A stretch of 24,104 bases of DNA from Betaproteobacteria bacterium. Its GTDB lineage: Bacteria; Pseudomonadota; Gammaproteobacteria; Burkholderiales; Burkholderiaceae_C. The stretch is from assembly GCA_016704535.1 (NCBI GenBank), contig JADIZZ010000026.1, forward strand, positions 1 through 24,104, given 5' to 3'. A program made the translations under genes and the position numbers. Shown piece by piece: positions 8,851 through 16,590 of the stretch (the first letter of the stretch is position 1; each line of letters starts with the position of its first letter). The notes below the pieces were generated by a model. The model was not told where the DNA came from and made no database searches. It saw only the letters and a list, made by a program, of their open reading frames with translations.

Positions 8851-9156
8851 TCAGGCAACGCCCAGTGTCGAGTCGCAACCGCGTGCCGCGGCAATCCAGC
8901 GTGTGACCAGGCGACGTGCCCACGCGGTCGGTAGCCAGGGCAGCCAGCGCCGGGGTTGGGTCAGCACGCCGCAGACATACCGGGCCCTGTCGCCCTGCCA
9001 AAGCAAGGCCCGGCAGCGCCCGCGCCGTCGACGCGACAGAAGCATGCCCAACGGGCAGGGTTGTGCCGCGCAGCACACGCCGCAACCATTGCACGCCGCG
9101 CCCGGCGCCGGCTTGGCCGGCGCAGTGGCGCGCAGGAGGATCACGCGGGCTGGCAT
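8851..9156 (-). CDS. small Cys-rich putative metal/Fe-S binding protein
   Basis: The 101-residue protein has eight cysteines: Cys22, 25, 28, 29, 34, 48, 62 and 94. The core is CNGCGVCCAAQPCPLG, close to the CxxCxxCC clusters of YkgJ-like zinc/iron-chelating domains. Arg- and Trp-rich stretches (RRRRGRCRALLW, RRWLPWLP) follow, then a conserved-looking end RWIAAARGCDS. I remember a family of this shape in Burkholderiales, annotated only as hypothetical, so I think the gene is real although it lies opposite to its neighbours. It converges with the nitronate monooxygenase gene (82-base gap) and is divergent from sucA. It has no signal peptide. Its function is unknown; the cysteine spacing implies a bound metal or cluster. 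Confidence 0.78.
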   Translation of the reverse strand: MPARVILLRATAPAKPAPGAACNGCGVCCAAQPCPLGMLLSRRRRGRCRALLWQGDRARYVCGVLTQPRRWLPWLPTAWARRLVTRWIAAARGCDSTLGVA

Positions 9157-9415
9157 CTCGCCCGCAGTCTGGCTGCGTGGCCTGCCGCTTTGTCAGGAAA
9201 ACAGAGGCTTGGATGCCGTCCAATAGTGCCCTGAGAACAGACTGGCCGGGTGATACAGTGCCGGCCTGAACGAACAAGGTCCTTCCCGTCCCCTTGCTGG
9301 TGTGAGACAAGCAGCAAGGCGGGTCGCTAGTCCGCCAACCGGTGCAGCCGGGGCCGCGGAAGGTTGATCAACCCATCGAAGCCCGTGGAAACCGCGGGCA
9401 AAAGGTGAGCGAAAG
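9157..9415 (+). promoter_or_regulatory. intergenic region and leader of the sucA operon
   Basis: These 259 bases separate the divergent Cys-rich gene from sucA and must hold both promoters. A weak sigma70 candidate for sucA is CTGAGA (9231-9236), 17 bases, TACAGT (9254-9259). That would leave a leader of about 150 bases. The leader ends in a hairpin CCCGTGG/CCGCGGG (9382-9398, AAA loop), just before the Shine-Dalgarno AGGTGAG at 9403-9409. A second possible stem is GGCGG/CCGCC near 9318-9336. I recognise no known riboswitch. Confidence 0.3.
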
Positions 9416-12274
9416 ATGATGCAGCAACACAGGTCGAACTCGTACCTGTTCGGGGGCAATGCCCCTTACGTCGAGGAGTTGTACGAGGCCTATCTCGACA
9501 ACCCCGGCAGCGTGCCCGACAACTGGCGCACCTACTTCGACAACCTGCAGCACGTGCCTGCCACCGACGGCAGCGACGCACGCGACGTCGCCCATGCGCC
9601 GGTGATCGAGAGCTTCGCGCAACGCGCCAAGGCCAATGCCTTTGCGCTGAAAGCCAGCGAGGCCGACCTGGCCGTGGCGCGCAAGCAGGTGCACGTGCAG
9701 AGCCTGATCGCGGCTTATCGCTTCCTGGGCGCACGCTGGGCCGACCTCGACCCGCTCAAGCGCACCGAGCGCCCGAAGATCCCCGAACTCGAGCCGACGT
9801 TCTACGACTTGACCGAGTCGGACATGGACATCACCTTCTCGGCCGCGAACACGTATTTCACGACGGCCGAGAACATGAGCCTGCGCGAGATCGTGCAGGC
9901 GCTGCGCGAGACCTATTGCGGCACCGTCGGCGCCGAGTTCATGCACTGCACCGACCCGGCCGAGAAGCGATGGTGGCAGGAACGGCTGGAGTCGCGGCGC
10001 AGCAAGCCCGCGTTCACTGCCGAGCAGAAGATCCACATCCTGGACCGCCTGACGGCGTCGGAAGGCCTGGAGCGCTACCTGCACACCAAGTACGTCGGCC
10101 AGAAGCGCTTCAGCCTCGAAGGCGGAGAGAGCTTCATCGCCAGCATGGACGAGGTGGTGCAGCGCGCCGGCACCAACGGCGTGCAGGAGATCGTCATTGG
10201 CATGGCCCACCGCGGCCGCCTGAACGTGCTGGTGAACACGCTGGGCAAGATGCCCGCCGACCTCTTCGCCGAGTTCGACCACACCGCACCCGAGGCGCTG
10301 CCTTCAGGCGACGTGAAGTACCACCAGGGCTTTTCCAGCGACGTGACGACGCCCGGCGGCCCGGTGCACCTGAGCCTGGCCTTCAACCCCAGCCACCTGG
10401 AGATCGTCAATCCGGTGGTCGAAGGCAGCGTCAAGGCACGCATGGACCGCCGCGGCGACGCCACCGGCGCGCAAGTGCTTCCGGTACTGGTGCACGGCGA
10501 CGCGGCCTTCGCCGGCCAGGGCGTGGTGATGGAGACGTTGGCGTTGGCGCAGACGCGCGGCTACTTCACGGGCGGCACGGTGCACCTGGTCATCAACAAC
10601 CAGATCGGCTTCACCACCAGCGACCCGCGCGACAGCCGCAGCACGCTGTACTGCACCGATGTCGTCAAGATGATCGAAGCCCCGGTGCTGCACGTCAACG
10701 GGGACGACCCCGAGGCCGTGGTCTGGTGCACGCAGCTGGGCATGGACTACCGCCAGCAGTTCAACAAGGACGTGGTGATCGACATCATCTGCTTCCGCAA
10801 GCTGGGCCACAACGAGCAGGACACGCCTTCGCTCACCCAGCCGCTGATGTACAAGAAGATCGCCCAGCATCCCGGTACGCGTCGCCTGTACGGTGACAAG
10901 CTCGTGGCCCAGGGCGTGCTGCCCGAAAGCGGCCCCGACGACATGGTCAAGGCCTTCCGGGCCGCGATGGACGAAGGCCGCCACACCGTCGACCCGGTGC
11001 TGACGAACTTCAAGAGCAAGTACGCTGTCGACTGGGCGCCGTTCCTCGGCAAGAAGTGGACGGATGCGGCCGACACCGCGCTGCCATTGTCCGAAATCAA
11101 GCGCCTGTCCGAGCGCCTGACCACCGTGCCCGGCAACTTCAAGGTGCACCCGTTGGTCGAGAAGGTGCTGGCCGACCGCGCCGCGATGGGCCGCGGCGAG
11201 ATCAACATCGACTGGGGCATGGGAGAAACGCTGGCCTATGCGTCGCTGGTGGCCAGCGGCTACGCCGTGCGCCTGAGCGGTGAGGACTGCGGCCGAGGCA
11301 CCTTCGTGCACCGCCACGCCGTGCTGCACGACCAGAACCGCGAGAAGTGGGACACCGGCACCTTCGTGCCTCTGCAGAACGTGGCCGATGGCCAGGCGCC
11401 GTTCACGGTCATCGACTCGCTGCTGTCGGAGGAGGCGGTGCTGGGTTTCGAGTACGGCTACGCCAGCGCCGAACCCAACACGCTGACCATCTGGGAAGCC
11501 CAGTTCGGCGACTTCGCCAACGGCGCGCAGGTCGTCATCGACCAGTTCATCGCCAGCGGCGAGGTGAAGTGGGGCCGCGTCAACGGCCTGACGCTCATGC
11601 TGCCGCACGGCTACGAAGGGCAGGGGCCCGAGCACAGTTCGGCGCGCCTGGAGCGCTTCATGCAACTGGCCGCCGACAACAACATGCAGATCTGCCAGCC
11701 GGTCAGCGCGAGTCAGATCTTCCACCTGCTGCGCCGGCAGATGGTGCGTCAGTTCCGCAAGCCGCTGATCATCTTCACACCAAAGAGCCTGCTGCGCGCC
11801 AAGGACGCCACCTCGCCGCTGTCGGAATTCACCAAGGGCGAGTTCCGCACCGTGGTGCCCGAGTCCGACAAGGACATCGTGGCCGACAAGGTCAAGCGCG
11901 TGATCTGCTGCTCGGGCAAGGTCTATTACGACTTGGCGCGCAAGCGCATCGAGAAGGGCGCAGACGACGTCGTCATCCTTCGTGTGGCGCAGCTCTATCC
12001 GTTCCCGCACAAGGCCTTCGCCACCGAGATGAAGAAGTACCCGAACGCCACCGAGGTGGTGTGGTGCCAGGACGAGCCGCAGAACCAGGGCGCCTGGTTC
12101 TTCGTGCAGCACTACGTGCACGAGAACATGCTCGAGGGCCAGCGCCTGGGTTACGCCGGCCGCCCGGCCTCGGCCTCGCCGGCCGTCGGCTACTCCCACC
12201 TGCACCAGGACCAGCAAAAGGCGCTGCTGGAGCAGGCCTTCGGCAAGCTCAAGGGCTTCGTCCTTTCCAAATAA
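9416..12274 (+). CDS. sucA: 2-oxoglutarate dehydrogenase E1 component
   Basis: SucA is the thiamine-diphosphate decarboxylase that starts conversion of 2-oxoglutarate to succinyl-CoA in the TCA cycle. The 952-residue length is normal. The N-terminal peripheral E2-binding motif is NSYLFGGNAPYVEELYEAYL. The active-site segment is GMAHRGRLNVLVNTLGK (His265). The ThDP/Mg motif runs from GDAAFAGQG (Gly361-Asp362) to INNQIGFTTS (Asn394-Asn395). The transketolase-like pyrimidine domain includes GEDCGRGTFVHRHAVLHDQ, and the C-terminal domain ends GYSHLHQDQQKALLEQAFGKLKGFVLSK. Start ATG 9416 has AGGTGAG upstream and a second ATG follows immediately. sucB begins 24 bases downstream. It heads a four-gene unit. 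Confidence 0.98.
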   Translation: MMQQHRSNSYLFGGNAPYVEELYEAYLDNPGSVPDNWRTYFDNLQHVPATDGSDARDVAHAPVIESFAQRAKANAFALKASEADLAVARKQVHVQSLIAAYRFLGARWADLDPLKRTERPKIPELEPTFYDLTESDMDITFSAANTYFTTAENMSLREIVQALRETYCGTVGAEFMHCTDPAEKRWWQERLESRRSKPAFTAEQKIHILDRLTASEGLERYLHTKYVGQKRFSLEGGESFIASMDEVVQRAGTNGVQEIVIGMAHRGRLNVLVNTLGKMPADLFAEFDHTAPEALPSGDVKYHQGFSSDVTTPGGPVHLSLAFNPSHLEIVNPVVEGSVKARMDRRGDATGAQVLPVLVHGDAAFAGQGVVMETLALAQTRGYFTGGTVHLVINNQIGFTTSDPRDSRSTLYCTDVVKMIEAPVLHVNGDDPEAVVWCTQLGMDYRQQFNKDVVIDIICFRKLGHNEQDTPSLTQPLMYKKIAQHPGTRRLYGDKLVAQGVLPESGPDDMVKAFRAAMDEGRHTVDPVLTNFKSKYAVDWAPFLGKKWTDAADTALPLSEIKRLSERLTTVPGNFKVHPLVEKVLADRAAMGRGEINIDWGMGETLAYASLVASGYAVRLSGEDCGRGTFVHRHAVLHDQNREKWDTGTFVPLQNVADGQAPFTVIDSLLSEEAVLGFEYGYASAEPNTLTIWEAQFGDFANGAQVVIDQFIASGEVKWGRVNGLTLMLPHGYEGQGPEHSSARLERFMQLAADNNMQICQPVSASQIFHLLRRQMVRQFRKPLIIFTPKSLLRAKDATSPLSEFTKGEFRTVVPESDKDIVADKVKRVICCSGKVYYDLARKRIEKGADDVVILRVAQLYPFPHKAFATEMKKYPNATEVVWCQDEPQNQGAWFFVQHYVHENMLEGQRLGYAGRPASASPAVGYSHLHQDQQKALLEQAFGKLKGFVLSK

Positions 12275-12298
12275 GCAAGAACGCTGAAGAGATTGACC

Positions 12299-13561
12299 AT
12301 GGCTATCGTTGAAGTGAAGGTTCCGCAGCTGTCCGAGTCCGTGGCCGAGGCCACGCTGCTGCAATGGAAGAAGAAGCCCGGCGACGCCGTGGCGATGGAC
12401 GAGATCCTGATCGAAGTCGAGACCGACAAGGTCGTGCTCGAGGTGCCGTCGCCGGCCGCCGGCGTGCTGGCCGAGATCGTGCAGGCCGACGGCGCCACCG
12501 TGATCGCCGAACAGCTCATCGCGCGCATCGATACCGCAGGCAAGGCCAGCGTCGCCGCGGCATCGGCACCTGCGGCGGTTGCCGCCACGGTGGCCGCACC
12601 GGTCGTGGCCGCCGCAGCACCGTCGACCAGCAAGGCCGGCGTGGCCATGCCCGCCGCTGCCAAGCTGATGGCCGACAACAGCCTGGCTGCAGGCTCGGTG
12701 CCGGGCACCGGCAAGGATGGCCGCGTGACCAAGGGCGACGTGCTCGGTGTGCTGGCCGCGCCGGCACCGAAGGCCGCGCCCGCCCCGGCGCCCAAGGCGG
12801 CAGCGCCCGTGGCCGCACCGCTGCAGCAGGTGGCCGCCCCCACGGGCATGGCCCTGGGCGACCGCCCCGAGCAGCGGGTGCCGATGTCGCGCCTGCGCGC
12901 CCGCATCGCCGAGCGCCTGGTGCAGAGCCAGAGCACCAACGCCATCCTGACCACGTTCAACGAGGTCAACATGGCGCCGCTGATGGAGATGCGCAAGCGC
13001 TTCCAGGAGAAGTTCGAGAAGGAGCACGGCGTCAAGCTCGGCTTCATGAGCTTCTTCGTCAAGGCGGCGGTGGCGGCGCTGAAGAAGTACCCCGTCATCA
13101 ACGCCAGCGTCGACGGCAACGACATCGTCTACCACGGCTACTTCGACATCGGCATCGCGGTGGGTTCGCCGCGTGGCCTGGTGGTGCCGGTGCTGCGCAA
13201 CGCCGACCAGATGAGCTTTGCCGACATCGAGAAAAAGATCGCCGAGTTCGGCGCCAAGGCGCGCGACGGCAAGCTCGGCATCGACGAGCTTACCGGCGGC
13301 ACCTTCAGCATCAGCAACGGCGGCACCTTCGGCAGCATGCTGTCGACGCCCATCATCAACCCGCCGCAGAGCGCCATCCTGGGCGTGCATGCCACCAAGG
13401 ACCGCGCGGTGGTCGAGAACGGGCAGGTCGTCGTGCGGCCGATGAACTACCTGGCGATGAGCTACGACCACCGCATCATCGACGGCCGCGAGGCCGTGCT
13501 GGGTCTGGTGACGATGAAGGACGCGCTGGAAGATCCGGCCCGCCTGCTGTTCGACATCTGA
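12299..13561 (+). CDS. sucB: 2-oxoglutarate dehydrogenase E2, dihydrolipoyl succinyltransferase
   Basis: SucB forms the core of the complex and transfers the succinyl group to CoA. I take ATG 12299 as the start (420 residues, MAIVEVKVPQLSESVAEA); an in-frame TTG two codons earlier is less likely. The lipoyl domain has the lipoylated Lys44 in ETDKVVLEV. An Ala/Pro linker (about 80-112) is followed by the E3-binding domain (AMPAAAKLMADNSL...GTGKDGRVTKGDVL). A second Ala/Pro linker then leads to the catalytic domain. The acyltransferase motif is SYDHRIIDGREAV with His391 and Asp395. The sequence NGGTFGSMLSTPIINPPQSAILGVH is also typical. The next gene, an SMR exporter, starts only 15 bases after the stop. 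Confidence 0.97.
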   Translation: MAIVEVKVPQLSESVAEATLLQWKKKPGDAVAMDEILIEVETDKVVLEVPSPAAGVLAEIVQADGATVIAEQLIARIDTAGKASVAAASAPAAVAATVAAPVVAAAAPSTSKAGVAMPAAAKLMADNSLAAGSVPGTGKDGRVTKGDVLGVLAAPAPKAAPAPAPKAAAPVAAPLQQVAAPTGMALGDRPEQRVPMSRLRARIAERLVQSQSTNAILTTFNEVNMAPLMEMRKRFQEKFEKEHGVKLGFMSFFVKAAVAALKKYPVINASVDGNDIVYHGYFDIGIAVGSPRGLVVPVLRNADQMSFADIEKKIAEFGAKARDGKLGIDELTGGTFSISNGGTFGSMLSTPIINPPQSAILGVHATKDRAVVENGQVVVRPMNYLAMSYDHRIIDGREAVLGLVTMKDALEDPARLLFDI

Positions 13562-13576
13562 CCGTCTACGGCCACG

Positions 13577-13894
13577 ATGGCCTGGCTCTACCTGGCACTG
13601 GCCGGTCTGTGCGAGATCGGCTGGCCCGTGGGATTCAAGCTCTCGCAGCAGTCCGATTACCGGGTCTCCGGCATCGTGTTCGCGGTACTGTCGATGGGCC
13701 TCTCGGGCTGGCTGCTTTGGTTGGCGCAGCGCGAGATCCCCATCGGCACTGCCTACGCAGTGTGGACCGGCATCGGCGGCGCCGGCACCTTTCTGATCGG
13801 CGTGGCCTTCTTCGGCGACGCGCTGAGCCTGGGGCGGGTCCTGGGTGTGGCGCTGATCGTCGGCGGCGTGGTAACGCTCAAGCTCTCACATTGA
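13577..13894 (+). CDS. small multidrug resistance family exporter, SugE/Gdx type
   Basis: The 105-residue protein has four hydrophobic helices: residues ~2-20, 29-49, 57-77 and 83-102. Glu13 in GLCEIGWPVGFKLS is the proton/substrate-coupling acid of all SMR transporters. GTAYAVWTGIGGAGT is the Gdx/SugE signature. That subgroup exports guanidinium ion, unlike EmrE-type polyaromatic-drug exporters; by sequence I favour Gdx. It would act as an antiparallel dimer in the inner membrane. The gene is wedged between sucB (15-base gap) and lpdA (37-base gap) on the same strand and shares their transcript. There is no room for a guanidine riboswitch in front of it, so expression should follow the 2-oxoglutarate dehydrogenase operon. 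SMR membership is certain, the exact substrate is not. Confidence 0.93.
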   Translation: MAWLYLALAGLCEIGWPVGFKLSQQSDYRVSGIVFAVLSMGLSGWLLWLAQREIPIGTAYAVWTGIGGAGTFLIGVAFFGDALSLGRVLGVALIVGGVVTLKLSH

Positions 13895-13931
13895 CGATCG
13901 CTGCGCGGCAGCGAACCCTGAAGGACCCTGC

Positions 13932-15350
13932 ATGAACAAGCAATTCGATCTCGTCGTGATCGGTGCCGGCCCCGGCGGCTACATCGGCGCCATCCGAGCG
14001 GCGCAGCTCGGCTTCAACGTCGCCTGCATCGACGAGTGGAAGAACGGCAAGGGCGGCCCGGCGCCGGGTGGCACCTGCACTAACGTCGGCTGCATACCGA
14101 GCAAGGCCCTGCTGCAGAGCAGTGAACACTTCGAGCACGCCGGCCACGCCTTCGCCGACCACGGCATCGGGCTGAGGGACCTGAGCATCGACGTGAAGAA
14201 GATGCTGGCGCGCAAGGACAAGGTCGTCTCACAGAACAACGACGGCATCCTCTACCTCTTCAAGAAGAACAAGGTGACGTTCTTCCACGGCCGGGGCTCG
14301 TTCGTGAAGGCGATCGAAGGGGGCTACGAGGTTGCCGTCGGCGAAGAGACGCTGACCGCCAAGCAAGTGCTGGTGGCCACCGGCTCCAACGCACGTGCGC
14401 TGCCCGGCACGCCCTTCGACGAGGTGAGCGTGCTCAGCAACGACGGCGCGCTGCGCATCGCAGAGGTGCCGAAGAAGCTGGGCCTCATCGGCAGCGGCGT
14501 CATCGGCCTGGAGATGGGTTCGGTGTGGCGGCGCCTGGGCGCGGAAGTGACGGTGCTGGAGGCGTTGCCCACCTTCCTGGGCGCAGTGGACGAGCAGATC
14601 GCCAAGGAGGCGCACAAGGCCTTCACGAGGCAGGGCCTGAAGATCGAACTCGGCGTGAAGGTCGGCGAGATCAAGAGCGGCAAGAAGGGCGTGGCCGTCG
14701 AATACGCCGACGCCAAGGGCGAAGCGCAGACGCTCGTGTGCGACAAGCTCATCGTCAGTATCGGCCGCGTGCCGAACACCATCGGCCTGAACGCCGAAGC
14801 CGTGGGCTTGAAGCTCGACGAGCGGGGTGCCATCGTCGTCGACGACGACTGCCGCACCAACCTGCCCGGAGTATGGGCCGTGGGCGACGTCGTGCGCGGA
14901 CCCATGCTTGCGCACAAGGCCGAGGAAGAGGGCGTGGCCGTGGCCGAACGCATGGCGGGCCAGCACGGCCACGTCAACTTCAACACCGTGCCCTGGGTGA
15001 TCTACACCAGCCCCGAGATCGCGTGGGTGGGCCAGACCGAGCAGCAGCTGAAGGCCACGGGCCGTGCCTACAAGGCCGGCACCTTCCCGTTCCTGGCGAA
15101 CGGCCGCGCGCGTGCGCTTGGCGACACCACCGGCATGGTGAAGTTCCTGGCCGACGCGGTGACGGACGAGATCCTGGGCGTGCACATCGTCGGCCCCCAG
15201 GCCAGCGAGCTGATTGCCGAGGCCGTCGTGGCGATGGAGTTCAAAGCCAGCGCCGAGGACATCGCGCGCATCTGCCATGCGCATCCCAGCCTGAGCGAAG
15301 CGACCAAGGAAGCTGCGCTCGCGGTCGACAAGCGGACCTTGAATTTCTGA
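13932..15350 (+). CDS. lpdA: dihydrolipoyl dehydrogenase (E3)
   Basis: LpdA reoxidises the dihydrolipoyl group of SucB, passing electrons to NAD+. The 472-residue protein has the FAD-binding GAGPGGYIGAIRAAQLG at the N-terminus, and the redox-active disulfide GGTCTNVGCIPSK (Cys49/Cys54). The NAD-binding motif is GSGVIGLEMGSVWRRLGAEVTVLE, and WAVGDVVRGPMLAHKAEEEG is the second FAD motif. The C-terminal HAHPSLSEA carries the catalytic His451-Glu456 pair. TGAAGGA stands six bases before the ATG. Being in the suc operon, it is probably the dedicated E3 of the 2-oxoglutarate complex; Burkholderiales often have another copy with pyruvate dehydrogenase. A dispersed repeat begins eight bases after its stop. 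Confidence 0.97.
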   Translation: MNKQFDLVVIGAGPGGYIGAIRAAQLGFNVACIDEWKNGKGGPAPGGTCTNVGCIPSKALLQSSEHFEHAGHAFADHGIGLRDLSIDVKKMLARKDKVVSQNNDGILYLFKKNKVTFFHGRGSFVKAIEGGYEVAVGEETLTAKQVLVATGSNARALPGTPFDEVSVLSNDGALRIAEVPKKLGLIGSGVIGLEMGSVWRRLGAEVTVLEALPTFLGAVDEQIAKEAHKAFTRQGLKIELGVKVGEIKSGKKGVAVEYADAKGEAQTLVCDKLIVSIGRVPNTIGLNAEAVGLKLDERGAIVVDDDCRTNLPGVWAVGDVVRGPMLAHKAEEEGVAVAERMAGQHGHVNFNTVPWVIYTSPEIAWVGQTEQQLKATGRAYKAGTFPFLANGRARALGDTTGMVKFLADAVTDEILGVHIVGPQASELIAEAVVAMEFKASAEDIARICHAHPSLSEATKEAALAVDKRTLNF

Positions 15351-15357
15351 AGAAATT

Positions 15358-15427
15358 GGACCCCCGAACTCACTGTGTTCGCTGCCCCCCAAGGGGGTGC
15401 TCAGCGCCCTTGGGGCGGCCCGGCGGT
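15358..15427 (+). repeat. GC-rich dispersed palindromic repeat (REP-like) at the lpdA/zapE junction
   Basis: The segment carries CACTGTGTTCGCTG, then CCCCCCAAGGGGG, then CAGCGCCCTTGGGGCGGC. CCCCAAGGG (15387-15395) and CCCTTGGGG (15407-15415) form a 9-bp stem around an 11-base loop. I recognise the pattern 'tcactg.gttcgctgcccccc.aggggg...ttggggcggcccggcgg' as a repeat scattered through intergenic regions of Comamonadaceae-like and Rubrivivax-like genomes. Only one copy lies in this window, so repetition itself cannot be shown here. Confidence 0.65.
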
Positions 15428-15432
15428 CGCTG

Positions 15433-16530
15433 GTGGGCGTCCGCCAGCTTTACGAAGCCACGCTCGTCGAGCGCGGCTTCAAGAGCGATGAGGCACAGCT
15501 GCGCGCGGTCGATGCGCTGGAGCGCTGCGAGCGTGAATGGGCCGACTACAAGGCCCGCCGCAGCAACGCGCTGACCAAGCTCATCAGCCGCCCGCCCATC
15601 CCGCGCGGCGTGTACATGTACGGCGGTGTCGGCCGCGGCAAGAGCTTTCTGATGGACTGCTTCTTCCAGGCCGTGCCGCTGACGCGCAAGACGCGCCTGC
15701 ACTTCCACGAGTTCATGCGCGAGGTGCACCGCGAACTGCAGGACCTGAAGGGCACCATCAACCCGCTGGACGAGCTGGGCAAGCGCATCGCGCGGCGTTT
15801 CCGGCTCATCTGTTTCGACGAGTTCCATGTCGCCGACGTCACCGACGCGATGATCCTGCACCGGCTGCTGGCCGCGCTGTTCGCCAACCGCGTGAGCATC
15901 GTGACGACCTCGAACTTTCACCCTGATAGGCTGTATCCGAACGGCCTGCACCGCGACCGCATCCTGTCCGCCATCGAACTGCTGAAGGGCCGGCTGGAGG
16001 TCGTCAACGTCGACGCAGGCACCGACTACCGGCAACGGACGCTGGCCCAGATCGACATGCTGCACTGCCCGCTGGGCGCCGAGGCCGAGGCCGCGATGGC
16101 GCGTGCCTTCGGGCAGCTGGCCGAGGCGCGCGACGAGGCGCCGGGGATGCAGATCGAGCAACGCGAGATCCGCGCCCTGCGTCGCGCCGGCGGCGTGGTC
16201 TGGTTCGACTTCAAGACCCTGTGCGGCGGCCCGCGCTCGCAAAACGACTATCTGGAAATCGCCTCGCGCTTCCACACCGTGCTGCTGAGCAACGTGCCGC
16301 AGATGCCGCCCCGGCTGGCCAGCGAGGCGCGACGATTCACCTGGCTGGTCGACGTGCTCTACGACCGGCGCGTCAAGCTGGTGATGTCATGCGCCGTGCC
16401 TCCCGAGCAGCTCTACACCGAAGGGCCGCTGGCGCACGAGTTCCCGCGCACGGTCTCGCGCCTGCACGAAATGCAGTCGGCCGAGTTCCTGGCGCTGGCG
16501 CGGCGCGACGTCGACACCTCCTTGACCTGA
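15433..16530 (+). CDS. zapE: cell division protein ZapE (AFG1-type ATPase)
   Basis: ZapE is a P-loop ATPase that joins the division ring under stress and affects FtsZ; the family also includes mitochondrial Afg1/Lace1. From GTG 15433 the product has 365 residues (E. coli ZapE about 375). It starts VRQLYEATLVERGFKSDEAQLRAVDAL. Walker A GGVGRGKS lies at about 64-71, with Walker B RLICFDEFHVADVTDAM and sensor TTSNFHPDRLYPNGLHRDR. The C-terminus has VVWFDFKTLCGGPRSQNDYLEI and the end RTVSRLHEMQSAEFL. The frame stays open to GTG 15397, but those 12 extra codons come from the dispersed repeat. No ATG is available, so the start is uncertain. It may be read through from lpdA, 82 bases upstream. No frameshift is visible. 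Confidence 0.94.
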   Translation: MGVRQLYEATLVERGFKSDEAQLRAVDALERCEREWADYKARRSNALTKLISRPPIPRGVYMYGGVGRGKSFLMDCFFQAVPLTRKTRLHFHEFMREVHRELQDLKGTINPLDELGKRIARRFRLICFDEFHVADVTDAMILHRLLAALFANRVSIVTTSNFHPDRLYPNGLHRDRILSAIELLKGRLEVVNVDAGTDYRQRTLAQIDMLHCPLGAEAEAAMARAFGQLAEARDEAPGMQIEQREIRALRRAGGVVWFDFKTLCGGPRSQNDYLEIASRFHTVLLSNVPQMPPRLASEARRFTWLVDVLYDRRVKLVMSCAVPPEQLYTEGPLAHEFPRTVSRLHEMQSAEFLALARRDVDTSLT

Positions 16531-16590
16531 GCGGCTGCCGTGACGCCTGTTCTTCGACAAGTGCGTCCACAGGCCTGGATCTGGTGTGCG

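Noticed and set aside
12293..12298. TTG start two codons upstream of sucB ATG
   Set aside because: The E2 family begins with MAIVEVKVPQL-like sequence, and the ATG at 12299 has GAAGAGA upstream at proper spacing.
10304..13471. 1055-codon open frame on the minus strand
   Set aside because: Antisense shadow of sucA and sucB with the same biased composition; no recognisable motif or start context.
13562..13576. guanidine riboswitch before the SMR gene
   Set aside because: Only 15 bases separate the gene from sucB; no room for any guanidine riboswitch class.
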